Shown: in pieces, positions 7,484-15,807 of the stretch
Layout of the letters: every line of letters begins with the position of its first letter
Position numbering within the stretch: the stretch's first letter is position 1
IMG/VR virus record: IMGVR_UViG_3300010148_000029
Location: 1-41,918 of that record
Length of the DNA stretch: 41,918 bases
Reading direction: 5' to 3' (one strand)
Origin: a virus
The notes under the pieces: model-generated
The model's database searches: none
What the model saw: the letters and a program-made list of their open reading frames with translations, nothing else
What the model was told of the DNA's origin: nothing
Translations under genes and position numbers: made by a program

Positions 7484-10400
7484 TTAACATGTCTGACAAG
7501 GACCTTGAGAGAAGCTAGATCCGTTCCAGTATCTTGATTTAGTGCCGTTAGCGTATGTGTAGTATCCGCTTGGAGCATTTGTCGTACAGAACGTATCTGT
7601 TGATATTGAGGTTGCTGAACATAAATCAGGATCATCTAAATAATAAACCCCACTTGTGTCTTGTTGGCATGTTGTAGAAGATGAATATCCCAATGAAACT
7701 CCGTAACAATTACTAGGCGCAGCTGTTGTAGTGGTGGTTGTCGTTGTAGTAGTGGTGCTAGTAGTAGTGCTAGTTGTACTTGTAGTGGTTGTTAAGCTCC
7801 AGTTTACGGTATGTGAGTCCGTGTAAGTTCCGTCTATTGTAACTCCATAAGTTTTACTGCCGCTTGATGACTCTGAAATATTTATAACTTTTGATGTAAG
7901 ACCAGCCGCTGCATTTCCTGTCCAAGCCCAAGTCGATCCTGTAAAGTTTAAATCCTCTCCAGTTAAAGTTATTGTAGCTCCAACCGCTGCTGAAGTTGCA
8001 CCATCTATTCTAGCAAACGGTGTCGCTAGAGTTGTTGTTGTAGTCGTTCCTGGCGCAGCTGTTGTAGTGGTGGTAGTTGGTGCTGCGGTCGTAGTGGTTG
8101 TAGTTGTGCTAGTTGTTGTTGTGGTTCCGATTTCACACTCAAATGTGTCTGCTCTCCACTCTACTAGCAAATCTTGAACAGAGACCACATATTGATCTAA
8201 ATAAGGATCATAACCTCCAACACCTCTGACGTTCAAATTCGGATTTAGATTATCGTTAAACCAACTTCTCATTCCAAATTCTGAAATCTCTGTAATTCCA
8301 TCTTGAGATAATCTTAATATAGCAGATCTTCTTTCATCTGAAAAATACATTCTACTCCCCCAAGACTGAAATGATTCGGGTGAATTGCTTATCCCATATT
8401 CACCAATGTAAGGAACTTCTTGACCTAGTATATTCAAAGACTGAGAAACATCTCCTGTTCCTGCTGCTGTGAATAAAACATTCTTGTTGAATAAGATTCT
8501 ATGTATTTTGTTCTGTTGAAAAACAATTAAGTCATTATCTCTTGAGTGAATTTTTTTAATTTCACCATACTTTTCATCTATATCTTTATAGTTTATTTGA
8601 GCAAGATTAAAAACATTCAGTCCGTTATAGCTAGTGCTTTCTTCATATACATCACTATATGTTAATGAAGCTATTCTTTTATTTTTTTTATACAGTTCTA
8701 TTACTTCATTCAACCTAACACCTAAATTGAATGTATTTAGAGTGATGTTATCTTTTATTCTGTTTGATTCTACTCCATATCCAAAAGCAAATGCATTAAA
8801 CGCTTGTGACTCTACTATAGCTGGTATGCTTATATCTTGATTTTGAAGTGTGCCGCTGTGAAATCCATTGACTACATTGTAAGTTCCAGGAACTTCGTGA
8901 AAACTTGAGTCTTGTTCTGTTTCTGATATAACCTCAAAAACAGTGTATCCAGTAACTGCGGGAGCAGCAAAAGCCAAAGCTTGAAGAGCGCCCTTTCCTT
9001 TTAGTTTCATATATACTCCAGCCACAGAGTCTCCTGGCTGAGAGGCTGGTTGGGTTGAATAATCAGTATAAGGAACCTCTCCTACGGCATAGGAATCAAC
9101 ACCCTCAACCTCGTAAGTTTCTGAGTTGTTAATTGTAGTTAAACTACCGCCAGCGTAAGTTGATTTTGCGATAATGTTGGCACCATCGGGGACTTTATTG
9201 TTTTCATTTTTATCGATTCTAACATACAAAGTAGAACTACCTACGCCATACTTTTCTAATGTTGTTTTTAAAACAACATAAGTTCTTTTAACTTCTTTTA
9301 CGGCTATCTTGTATCTATCAGCCCATATTGGAGCTGGGTTGTTTATTGTGACTTTTAAAGAATTTGTCTGATCGCTTGATTCAAAAGGCACATTAACAAA
9401 TTTGTTTTCATCGGCAATAACAGAAGACTTTCTTCCGTTAGAATCAAAATAAACAAGCCCAACTATATAATTTCTATTGCTTTTAAGAGTTTTTTTAGGA
9501 GAAAAATCTCCACCACATGTGTTGCCTGAGCTTATTGTTAAACCTGTTTGACTTTGCACTGATGCAGCGCAAATTCTGTTAGCTCCTGGCTTTGCTATTG
9601 CTTGCCTAGAATTACTTTCACTACAAAGCAAATAGCTAAATGTTATGTTTGAAGATGTTGTATTAGTTACGGTATACAATAAATTAGAGCTACACTCTGA
9701 CGTTAAATCCGAAGACTGTATGTTAAGTGTTATATCTAAAGGATCTACAATATCATAATTTTCTTCGTAGTTTCCGTAAACAATCCTATTTCCTAAAAAA
9801 TCTTGAGCCGCTGCTTTTAATGGAACATTATCATATACTCTATTATACTGAGTATCGCTAAGTAAAGTGTATATTTTATTATTGTTGAATGATAATTGAT
9901 AGTTTGTGTTATCAGAAAGAGTGTCATCTGATTTATTGAATTTTCCTATTAGAAAATTGTTAGCCGTGTTTTCTTCTTTTGCGTAGACTTCTATTTCTAA
10001 TACTTGACTTGGTCCAGAGTTATAAGTTACTTGAACGCTATTAAATTTATTTGTCATTGCGTAAGCGCCATAAGGCTCCGCTTTGAAGGTGTCGTCATTA
10101 GGAAAAAAAGCTACTTCAGAAAAAGGAGACAGCGCACTGAACTTATTGTGCTTGTATTTATATCTGTAGGCAAACGTAAAAAACTTGTCTTCTATATAGT
10201 TGTCATCTAAAGTTCCGTCTATTTGAAGTACAATTGAAGGCTCTGCTCTTGGAGGTGCTTTAATAACCGATATGTCTGTTTCTGTAAAGTTATTTGCTCC
10301 ATAAAGTTTTCCCTCCGTTACCTCTACATATCTTGGTGGATTATCATTATCTGTCCAATAAATAAATACTTTTTCATCTGTATCATTTATAAGAACATTA

Positions 10401-10774
10401 ACCCCAGTAATTATTTTATCCTTCTTAAAATTAAGAACATTGCTGCCAGCTGCTCTTGTATCTTGTAAAACAAATGCAGAGGTGTCAGAAAACTCGGAGT
10501 ATTCTGCTATATATGATCCAGTATCTGACTTAACAAACCAATATATCTTTTTGTTTTTGTCATCTGCAACTGCGCCAATACAAGATGGGTTTGTGCCAAA
10601 ATTTAAAGAAGTGAGAACTTCATTTGATAATGCGTTTTCTATTGCTCCTACATCAGAGCCGACAGAGTTTGCAACCTTAACATTAAGGGCATCTCTATAT
10701 TCTCCTTGTGGAAGAAGCCTCTCGTCGAGGTCTTTATTCATCTTCCCAGATGTAAATAGGTTTTGTATCTTCAT
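7484..10774 (-). CDS. Tail hub / stabilization protein, beta-propeller with appended poly-Thr, Ig-like and Cys-rich domains
   Basis: At 1096 aa this is the largest complete gene. Residues 1-350 and about 430-885 form a tail-hub protein with propeller-like blades: DDKNKKIYWFV, DEKVFIYWTD, RDNDLIVFQQNKIHRIL, GSRMYFSDERRSAILRLS. It is comparable in position to the P22 gp10 stabilization or crAss-like muzzle proteins (inference). A four-Cys domain (358-422) is inserted between the two halves. After about residue 885 come poly-Thr/AAP linkers, an Ig-like domain (FARIDGATSAAVGATITLTG onward), a second poly-Thr linker and a Cys-rich C-terminal module (CYGVSLGYSSSTTC to CQTC) of a kind often seen at the end of marine phage tail proteins. 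The start overlaps the upstream stop as TAATG, so translation is probably coupled. Confidence 0.85.
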   Translation of the reverse strand: MKIQNLFTSGKMNKDLDERLLPQGEYRDALNVKVANSVGSDVGAIENALSNEVLTSLNFGTNPSCIGAVADDKNKKIYWFVKSDTGSYIAEYSEFSDTSAFVLQDTRAAGSNVLNFKKDKIITGVNVLINDTDEKVFIYWTDNDNPPRYVEVTEGKLYGANNFTETDISVIKAPPRAEPSIVLQIDGTLDDNYIEDKFFTFAYRYKYKHNKFSALSPFSEVAFFPNDDTFKAEPYGAYAMTNKFNSVQVTYNSGPSQVLEIEVYAKEENTANNFLIGKFNKSDDTLSDNTNYQLSFNNNKIYTLLSDTQYNRVYDNVPLKAAAQDFLGNRIVYGNYEENYDIVDPLDITLNIQSSDLTSECSSNLLYTVTNTTSSNITFSYLLCSESNSRQAIAKPGANRICAASVQSQTGLTISSGNTCGGDFSPKKTLKSNRNYIVGLVYFDSNGRKSSVIADENKFVNVPFESSDQTNSLKVTINNPAPIWADRYKIAVKEVKRTYVVLKTTLEKYGVGSSTLYVRIDKNENNKVPDGANIIAKSTYAGGSLTTINNSETYEVEGVDSYAVGEVPYTDYSTQPASQPGDSVAGVYMKLKGKGALQALAFAAPAVTGYTVFEVISETEQDSSFHEVPGTYNVVNGFHSGTLQNQDISIPAIVESQAFNAFAFGYGVESNRIKDNITLNTFNLGVRLNEVIELYKKNKRIASLTYSDVYEESTSYNGLNVFNLAQINYKDIDEKYGEIKKIHSRDNDLIVFQQNKIHRILFNKNVLFTAAGTGDVSQSLNILGQEVPYIGEYGISNSPESFQSWGSRMYFSDERRSAILRLSQDGITEISEFGMRSWFNDNLNPNLNVRGVGGYDPYLDQYVVSVQDLLVEWRADTFECEIGTTTTTSTTTTTTTAAPTTTTTTAAPGTTTTTTLATPFARIDGATSAAVGATITLTGEDLNFTGSTWAWTGNAAAGLTSKVINISESSSGSKTYGVTIDGTYTDSHTVNWSLTTTTSTTSTTTSTTTTTTTTTTTAAPSNCYGVSLGYSSSTTCQQDTSGVYYLDDPDLCSATSISTDTFCTTNAPSGYYTYANGTKSRYWNGSSFSQGPCQTC

Positions 10775-11631
10775 TATTTAATCCACTTGTTGCGTCCCTT
10801 GAAGGCTTGAGCTAAGTCAAATGGATGTATGTCCATCATTCTTATTTTCATATTTTTCATAGCCGCAAACTGTTCATTTTTCATTCGTCTAACTATGTAC
10901 TCTTGAACGCCAAACTTATATTGAATTACCTGGTATGCAATATATTTTAATAAAAAGTCTTCAGCAAGTTTATTTACTTGCAATTCTGCTTCTGTTAGAT
11001 ATGATAAACCATCAGTAATATATTCGATTACTATTGCTTTGTTTTTTACCTCCGAACTAAACCTTAAATAGCCAGCATTCTTGTCTATACTGTACATTCC
11101 ATTTACGTTTGTTCTATCTGTAAACATTCCAAATCTACCCCCAAAAAACTCATAATCTAGATTTGAGAATGTATCGTTGTCAACGGCAGGATTACTAGCT
11201 TGCTTCATATCTATGACAGAAGTACCTTCAGCCGCAGCATCATTACTGTCAAATATTATATCATAATCATCATCTTGTAAATAAGCTTTTGCTATTGTTG
11301 TATCCACGTCCATCATCATGGGATGAAGCCGTCCTAGCTCATCAACCCAAGACAGCCTTACAAGCTTCACAAAGTCTTTTGGCAGCTCTAATTGCAAATC
11401 ATCGGGTAATTCTAATTCAAGAGCTCTAACGTCTTTTAATGCGTCGTAATGCAACTCTTGCAATCCTCTTTTTGCGTGATACACAACATCAAATCTTTCG
11501 ATATGATCAATTATTTTACCATCACCTACATAGAATGCCATAAAGTTATTTATAACATCCTTTAAAAGCACAAACTGATTATCACCCCAATTGGTGCTGT
11601 TGTCGTAATATTGCTTGTCTGTAAGTGCCAT
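10774..11631 (-). CDS. Putative head-tail adaptor / neck protein (285 aa)
   Basis: A 285-aa protein with a helical N-terminal half (VYHAKRGLQELHYDALKDVRALELELPDDLQLELPKDFVKLVRL), a beta middle region and a helical C-terminus with Met-rich basic helices (RRMKNEQFAAMKNMKIRMM). It lies between the capsid block and the tail hub, where head-completion or adaptor proteins are expected. I recognise the general protein type from marine phage gene maps but cannot name a characterised family. The ATG at 11631 is 3 bases after the upstream stop, and its own stop overlaps the next start (TAATG). Confidence 0.7.
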   Translation of the reverse strand: MALTDKQYYDNSTNWGDNQFVLLKDVINNFMAFYVGDGKIIDHIERFDVVYHAKRGLQELHYDALKDVRALELELPDDLQLELPKDFVKLVRLSWVDELGRLHPMMMDVDTTIAKAYLQDDDYDIIFDSNDAAAEGTSVIDMKQASNPAVDNDTFSNLDYEFFGGRFGMFTDRTNVNGMYSIDKNAGYLRFSSEVKNKAIVIEYITDGLSYLTEAELQVNKLAEDFLLKYIAYQVIQYKFGVQEYIVRRMKNEQFAAMKNMKIRMMDIHPFDLAQAFKGRNKWIK

Positions 11632-11634
11632 TTA

Positions 11635-12324
11635 TTATACGTTTTCTTTCTGTGTTTCTACAGCATCGATTTGAGCAGCCGCTTGCGCAACCTCTGCTTC
11701 TCTGATAGTAACACCTGATAATTTTAATATTTCTACAATTAAACTTGCTTCGTCGTCTGGGTTTAATTCAAAGTCTTGATAATCTCCTGCGCTAGGATTA
11801 AATATAGGGTTTTCTCCAACAACAGTATAAGTCCACTTCGGATCAAGCACATTTCTTATGTAATTTACATCAACCTCTCCTGTTAATGTGCTTGGTTTTA
11901 CGTACCAGTAATTATTTTCATCACAGTATCCAGGATACAACTCTGAAGGTCCAGAAATGTTTGAAGACTCTAAGTAGGTTTCTTTGTACTTAGGAACATA
12001 CTCCATCAGCTTTCCGCTATACACTAAGCTTATAGGAGTGTACATATCGGCTGGCTTGATTAGGTATGTGTTTGAAATTGATACTGAGGTAGTCTTCATA
12101 AACTTATCTATATTAGACCGAAGTATTGACAGTTTATCTCCTTGATCTTTTGATAGTCTCCTAGCATTTTTCATTGTGGATAGGCGAGAGTACTCTGAAA
12201 AGTACTGATCAAACAATAACTGTTGAGCATACTTAGCATATGAGTTAAATTGAGAAACAGTTAATGTTCCTCTATTCTCCTTATTTAAAACACTTAAAAC
12301 AGTATTCCTTACGTGATTTATCAT
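11635..12324 (-). CDS. Putative head completion / adaptor protein (229 aa)
   Basis: An upstream in-frame ATG at 12339 would place the first codons inside the -7 box. I therefore choose the ATG at 12324, giving MINHVRNTVLSVLNKENRGT, a typical N-terminus for this group. Helices at residues 20-80 (FNSYAKYAQQLLFDQYFSEYSRLS) are followed by a beta core with NYWYVKPSTL and a C-terminal acidic helix. It is the first gene after the terminator-promoter junction behind the capsid block. The role as a neck or adaptor protein is inferred from position and length. The box TATTTTTG ends four bases before the ATG, so the mRNA may be leaderless. Confidence 0.7.
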   Translation of the reverse strand: MINHVRNTVLSVLNKENRGTLTVSQFNSYAKYAQQLLFDQYFSEYSRLSTMKNARRLSKDQGDKLSILRSNIDKFMKTTSVSISNTYLIKPADMYTPISLVYSGKLMEYVPKYKETYLESSNISGPSELYPGYCDENNYWYVKPSTLTGEVDVNYIRNVLDPKWTYTVVGENPIFNPSAGDYQDFELNPDDEASLIVEILKLSGVTIREAEVAQAAAQIDAVETQKENV

Positions 12325-12328
12325 GATA

Positions 12329-12336
12329 CAAAAATA
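12329..12336 (-). promoter_or_regulatory. -7 box directly behind a terminator, before the adaptor gene
   Basis: The minus strand reads TATTTTTG, exact TAnnTTTG, then TATC and the ATG at 12324. It begins one base after the run of T of the preceding terminator, so termination and re-initiation are adjacent. Confidence 0.55.
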
Positions 12337-12372
12337 CAAAAAAAAGAGGAGCCGTTAAGACGACCCCTCCTT
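12337..12372 (-). terminator. Rho-independent terminator after the 254-aa gene
   Basis: On the minus strand AGGAG pairs with CTCCT, and inside it CGT pairs with ACG around CTTA, followed by C and eight T. Just before it, a perfect 9-bp hairpin (12374-12382 with 12397-12405) includes the stop codon of the upstream gene, giving a double stem. Confidence 0.65.
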
Positions 12373-12397
12373 GAGCTGTAGTGGTAGGTGGGAAGAA

Positions 12398-13162
12398 CTA
12401 CAGCTTATTTGTAATCCCTTGTAAAACATCAAGCCCGTCGTCTGTTTTGAAAAAAGAAGCTAAAGCTGAATAAACATTTTCACCGTAAGGAGCTGTTATT
12501 ATTTTATCCTTTGTGTTGTTGTTCCAGCATACAGTTCTATTGTCGTCTTTGATAAATATAATGCCCATTTCAACTGCACGAACCGCAACATTTCTAAGCT
12601 TTACATTTTCATCTTCTGACAATTCTACAACCTCTCTTGGATTTCTAGACGCATACAAAAGCATATCTCTCTTGATTTCTTTCGAAGTCATTTCAGAAAC
12701 ATTTCCTTGATCACGAAGACAGATTCTAGCTATTGCCTCTAAGTCCTCTATGTCCATTTCTAGGACAAGGTTTTGTGCCTCTAAAGTTTCTTTTAATGTA
12801 TCAATGTCTTTTTCTGCCTCTCTACTTGGATCAAACTCTATATACTCGCCATCTTTGTCTGGGTGGTATATAGATAAGAATTTTTGCAATATCACTTGTT
12901 CTTTTGGCACAACAAGCTTTCCATCTCTAAAAATAATAGCAGGAAGAGTTACGTCTCCGTGCTGCTCATCTTCAAAAACCGAAGTTTGATTAGAAGCATA
13001 CCTAAGAGATCTAGATATGTTTCCGTCAAAATATTGTAAAGGCTTGTTTAAGTGATGTCTTGATCTAAGAATATAGTTTACTGGCGTTTTGCCTTCTGTT
13101 AAAACATATACTCTATCTTTTATTTCCCATTTTGGCTGGGATACCATAGTATCTTTAGTCAT
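12398..13162 (-). CDS. Conserved-type head-region protein of unknown function (254 aa)
   Basis: A 254-aa protein immediately downstream of the major capsid gene. The N-terminal 100 residues are strand-rich (DRVYVLTEGKTPVNYIL, LPAIIFRDGKLVVPKEQV), with a helical hairpin from about 115 to 170. The C-terminal part has a winged-helix-like look (IKRDMLLYASRNPREVVEL, AVRAVEMGIIFIKDDNRTVCW). I do not recognise a characterised family. Its position between capsid and a terminator suggests a capsid-associated or head-completion protein. There is a short 76-base gap to the capsid stop with a possible attenuator hairpin. Confidence 0.7.
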   Translation of the reverse strand: MTKDTMVSQPKWEIKDRVYVLTEGKTPVNYILRSRHHLNKPLQYFDGNISRSLRYASNQTSVFEDEQHGDVTLPAIIFRDGKLVVPKEQVILQKFLSIYHPDKDGEYIEFDPSREAEKDIDTLKETLEAQNLVLEMDIEDLEAIARICLRDQGNVSEMTSKEIKRDMLLYASRNPREVVELSEDENVKLRNVAVRAVEMGIIFIKDDNRTVCWNNNTKDKIITAPYGENVYSALASFFKTDDGLDVLQGITNKL

Positions 13163-13186
13163 TTTATTAAAATTTAATTAGATTAA

Positions 13187-13220
13187 AAAGTAAGAGTTAC
13201 CCCCGCTGATGTAACGAGGG
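13187..13220 (-). terminator. Possible weak terminator/attenuator after the capsid gene
   Basis: On the minus strand CCCTCG (13220-13215) pairs with CGGGGG (13205-13200), with one G-U pair and a 9-base loop, followed after a few bases by ACTTTTT. The T run is short and displaced, so partial termination behind the capsid gene is the most I would claim. Confidence 0.35.
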
Positions 13221-13238
13221 CAATTCCTACAATAAATA

Positions 13239-14576
13239 TTACTTCATTATTACGAAGTTGTTTGCACCGTGTACGCAAAGCGCTCTTTCACTTAAGAAGT
13301 GAACTTGCATTGCATCTAGGTCACTACTCATTCCAGCTGTACCAGCAGAACCAGTTACCCAAGACTTGTACTTACGATCTTCAGCTTCTGACTTTCTATA
13401 TTTTACATGTAAGAAAGGTCTAACTGCGTTTTTACCTAAAACTTGATCGTAGATAGTAGTAGTACCAGCAGGCACTAATACACCATCAACAGCAGAAGTT
13501 AATGCTCCTGTAGTTGGATCGTTTAGATATTTCCAGTCAGTTTTGTAGAAGTCATATCCTAAGTTAAATCCTTGAAAACCTAAGCTAATAGCCATGCTCT
13601 CATCGTTGTCGAATAAACCATAAGAACTTGTAGAAGCACCGCTGTTGTTTTGTGCAGCTAGTACTGTATCAATTTCAAATGATTTAGTTCTGTTAACAAA
13701 AAGAACATTTTCTTGAATAGCTCCTTCTTTATCTAGAACTTTAATGATCTCTTCAATGTCTGTACGAGCAGCGATAGATCCTGTTGAGATGTTACCTCTG
13801 TTGTCTAGCTCAAAGAATAAACCTTTTGTTCCTTTGTATCCAGCAGACTCTGCACCAGATGATCCAGCAGCAGGACGACCTTCAATTAAAGAAAGCTCCA
13901 TGTAATCTTCGAAACGTAAACGAGTTTCGTGCTCTGATTTTAAATACCAAAGGTATCCAGTAGCACCATTCTCAGTAGTCACTTCAATCCATCCAATCTG
14001 AGCTAAATCAGAACCATTAACCTCATACTTATCTTTGATGATAATTGGGTTATTAGTTTGGATGTCTTTTGGTGCCTCTAGAGAACCACTCATTCCATTT
14101 GTTCCTTTTTTGAATTCAGAACCAAACGCAAATACTTTTAATCCAGTAGTTGCGATGGCAGATGCCAGGTTAGCATTTTCATAAGATGCTACTGTAAACG
14201 TATTAGCTGTAGTAGCAGTAATGATTGCTTTCTCTTGGTCAGTTCCATCAGAAACAATAACTGTTTGGTTTACACGGAAAGGGTGTCCGTTTGATGTAAT
14301 AACATCAGCAGAACGAGTCGCTCCAGTAACAGCTAAGTGTAGTCTTCCTTGCTCTGACCATTGGATTACGTCAGATTGGAAAGGCATCTCAGCTCCTACC
14401 ATTCTTAAAAAAGAAGATACAGAACGATTTCCATACTTTTCAAATTCAGCTTCATAAACATCAGGTAAATATTGAGAAGTAAACTCAATAGATGACCCTA
14501 AATAATTGCTCGACAATGTCGATTTACTTGGCGCTGGGGTTAATGCTCCACCAACACCACTCATAGTTACACTCAT
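13239..14576 (-). CDS. Major capsid protein
   Basis: A 445-aa protein directly downstream of the Glu/Lys-rich scaffold candidate, the standard position of the major capsid protein. Features that fit an HK97-type capsid are the extended N-terminal arm (about 1-40, Ser/Thr/Gly-rich), a long beta stretch (about 90-170), an Asp/Glu-rich helix (TDIEEIIKVLDKEGAIQENV) that would be a spine-like helix, and a final beta segment (ALCVHGANNFVIMK). Residues 105-165 (HPFRVNQTVIVSDGTDQEKA onward) look like an inserted beta domain. The gene is less A/T-skewed in wobble positions than its neighbours, consistent with high expression. The assignment rests on position, length and fold-level pattern, not on a diagnostic motif. 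Confidence 0.85.
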   Translation of the reverse strand: MSVTMSGVGGALTPAPSKSTLSSNYLGSSIEFTSQYLPDVYEAEFEKYGNRSVSSFLRMVGAEMPFQSDVIQWSEQGRLHLAVTGATRSADVITSNGHPFRVNQTVIVSDGTDQEKAIITATTANTFTVASYENANLASAIATTGLKVFAFGSEFKKGTNGMSGSLEAPKDIQTNNPIIIKDKYEVNGSDLAQIGWIEVTTENGATGYLWYLKSEHETRLRFEDYMELSLIEGRPAAGSSGAESAGYKGTKGLFFELDNRGNISTGSIAARTDIEEIIKVLDKEGAIQENVLFVNRTKSFEIDTVLAAQNNSGASTSSYGLFDNDESMAISLGFQGFNLGYDFYKTDWKYLNDPTTGALTSAVDGVLVPAGTTTIYDQVLGKNAVRPFLHVKYRKSEAEDRKYKSWVTGSAGTAGMSSDLDAMQVHFLSERALCVHGANNFVIMK

Positions 14577-14599
14577 GGTAAATAGTTTTTAATGATTAA

Positions 14600-15772
14600 T
14601 TATCTTTTTTTAATTTTAAAAGAGAACGTGTCATCATTTTCGAGGGCTCTAAATTTAATACCACTGCTTTCTGTCTGCGTATTTTGCCTAATATCCATGT
14701 CAATATTTTTTGTTTCCTTGACAATTCCATCAGTTGCATCAGCTTTGCCTTGTTCGTATGCGAACTTAAATATTGCATCCGCATTTTGCGCAGCATATAA
14801 AGCCTTGTGATACTTGTTTATATCTTTAACAGAACCGTTTTCATCTAAGTGTTGATTAAAAAAGTTGTTTATATCTGATTGAACCTCTTTAACCTTCACT
14901 ACATCATTCGGCTTGTAGACTTGTTTCTTTTCCCCAGCTGTGAATTCAAAACCTTTGAAATCATTAGAAAAAAGATCGTTTGTCTTTTCTGCAAAAATAC
15001 GTGAGCGTTCCTCTTGAGCCTTTTGACCCTTTTCCGACTGTTCTCTGTATTCATTATAAAAACTAACAGCCTCTTTGTATTCATCTGGAAGATTAGCATC
15101 TCTTGACTCAAGCGGTGCCTTATACTTTTCCTTCAGTCCTTCAAAGTGACTTGTAGCCTTATATAATTCCTCTTTATAAGCAATCTTTTTCTTTTTGATA
15201 TCTTTTTCATCATCAATATCAGCATCATAGCTGTATTCTTCTGTTATCAGATAATCAATCTCGTCTATATCTAAATGAGGCTTTGTTTGCTTGTAGTATT
15301 CTCGCAAGCGTGTTGTCTCATCTACTTTTGACCAATCCTGTTGCAGTTTTGCGTAGTCTTCAAAGGAACGTCCAGTCTCCTTTTGATACTTCATAAACTC
15401 TGCAATTTCTTCAGGCAAAGATTGCTCTTGTTTTTTTTCAGTATTTTTAAGAACTTCTATTGACTCAACCTCAAGGTTGTGTCTATCCTTTAGATAACTT
15501 AAAATGCTGTTATCATCAAGCTCATAGGGCTTTTCTACTTTTTGCTCTACTTCTTGTTTTTCTTCTTGTACGTCTTGGGCTTGCTTTTCGACTTGCTCAT
15601 TGACGACTTCTTCTTGCTGTGATACGCCATCTTCTTTTTTATTATCTGTTATTTCTTCTTTTACTTCTTGAGTGTCAACTTCTTTTGGCTCTTCTTGAAC
15701 CTCTGGTTGCTCTTTTTGTTTTGGCTCAATAGGATTCCCATCGTCATCCAACGCCCTTACTTTCCATTCCAT
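14600..15772 (-). CDS. Capsid scaffolding protein candidate
   Basis: A 390-aa, very acidic and Gln/Lys-rich protein. Residues 15-95 are almost entirely Glu, Gln, Lys, Val and Asp, a disordered or coiled segment. Residues 100-330 are predicted helical, with aromatic residues spaced as in coiled coils. The C-terminal 25 residues are basic (SFKIKKR), as scaffold proteins often have for capsid contact. It sits between portal and major capsid, the classical scaffold position. No protease motif is visible, so maturation protease fusion is not supported. A -7 promoter box lies in the gap to the portal gene, which would raise scaffold and capsid expression above the packaging genes. Confidence 0.8.
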   Translation of the reverse strand: MEWKVRALDDDGNPIEPKQKEQPEVQEEPKEVDTQEVKEEITDNKKEDGVSQQEEVVNEQVEKQAQDVQEEKQEVEQKVEKPYELDDNSILSYLKDRHNLEVESIEVLKNTEKKQEQSLPEEIAEFMKYQKETGRSFEDYAKLQQDWSKVDETTRLREYYKQTKPHLDIDEIDYLITEEYSYDADIDDEKDIKKKKIAYKEELYKATSHFEGLKEKYKAPLESRDANLPDEYKEAVSFYNEYREQSEKGQKAQEERSRIFAEKTNDLFSNDFKGFEFTAGEKKQVYKPNDVVKVKEVQSDINNFFNQHLDENGSVKDINKYHKALYAAQNADAIFKFAYEQGKADATDGIVKETKNIDMDIRQNTQTESSGIKFRALENDDTFSFKIKKR

Positions 15773-15794
15773 ATTATTAAATTAAATTGTATTG

Positions 15795-15802
15795 CAAAAT
15801 TA
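15795..15802 (-). promoter_or_regulatory. -7 box before the scaffold and capsid genes
   Basis: The minus strand reads TAATTTTG (exact TAnnTTTG) 23-30 bases before the ATG at 15772, in the gap between portal and scaffold genes. A TTG lies upstream but at only 10 bases, not the canonical spacing. Confidence 0.5.
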
Positions 15803-15807
15803 TAAAA

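Noticed and set aside
5800-10774. Diversity-generating retroelement targets in the Cys-rich modules
   Set aside because: No reverse transcriptase, no template repeat and no adenine-specific variation can be seen in the window.
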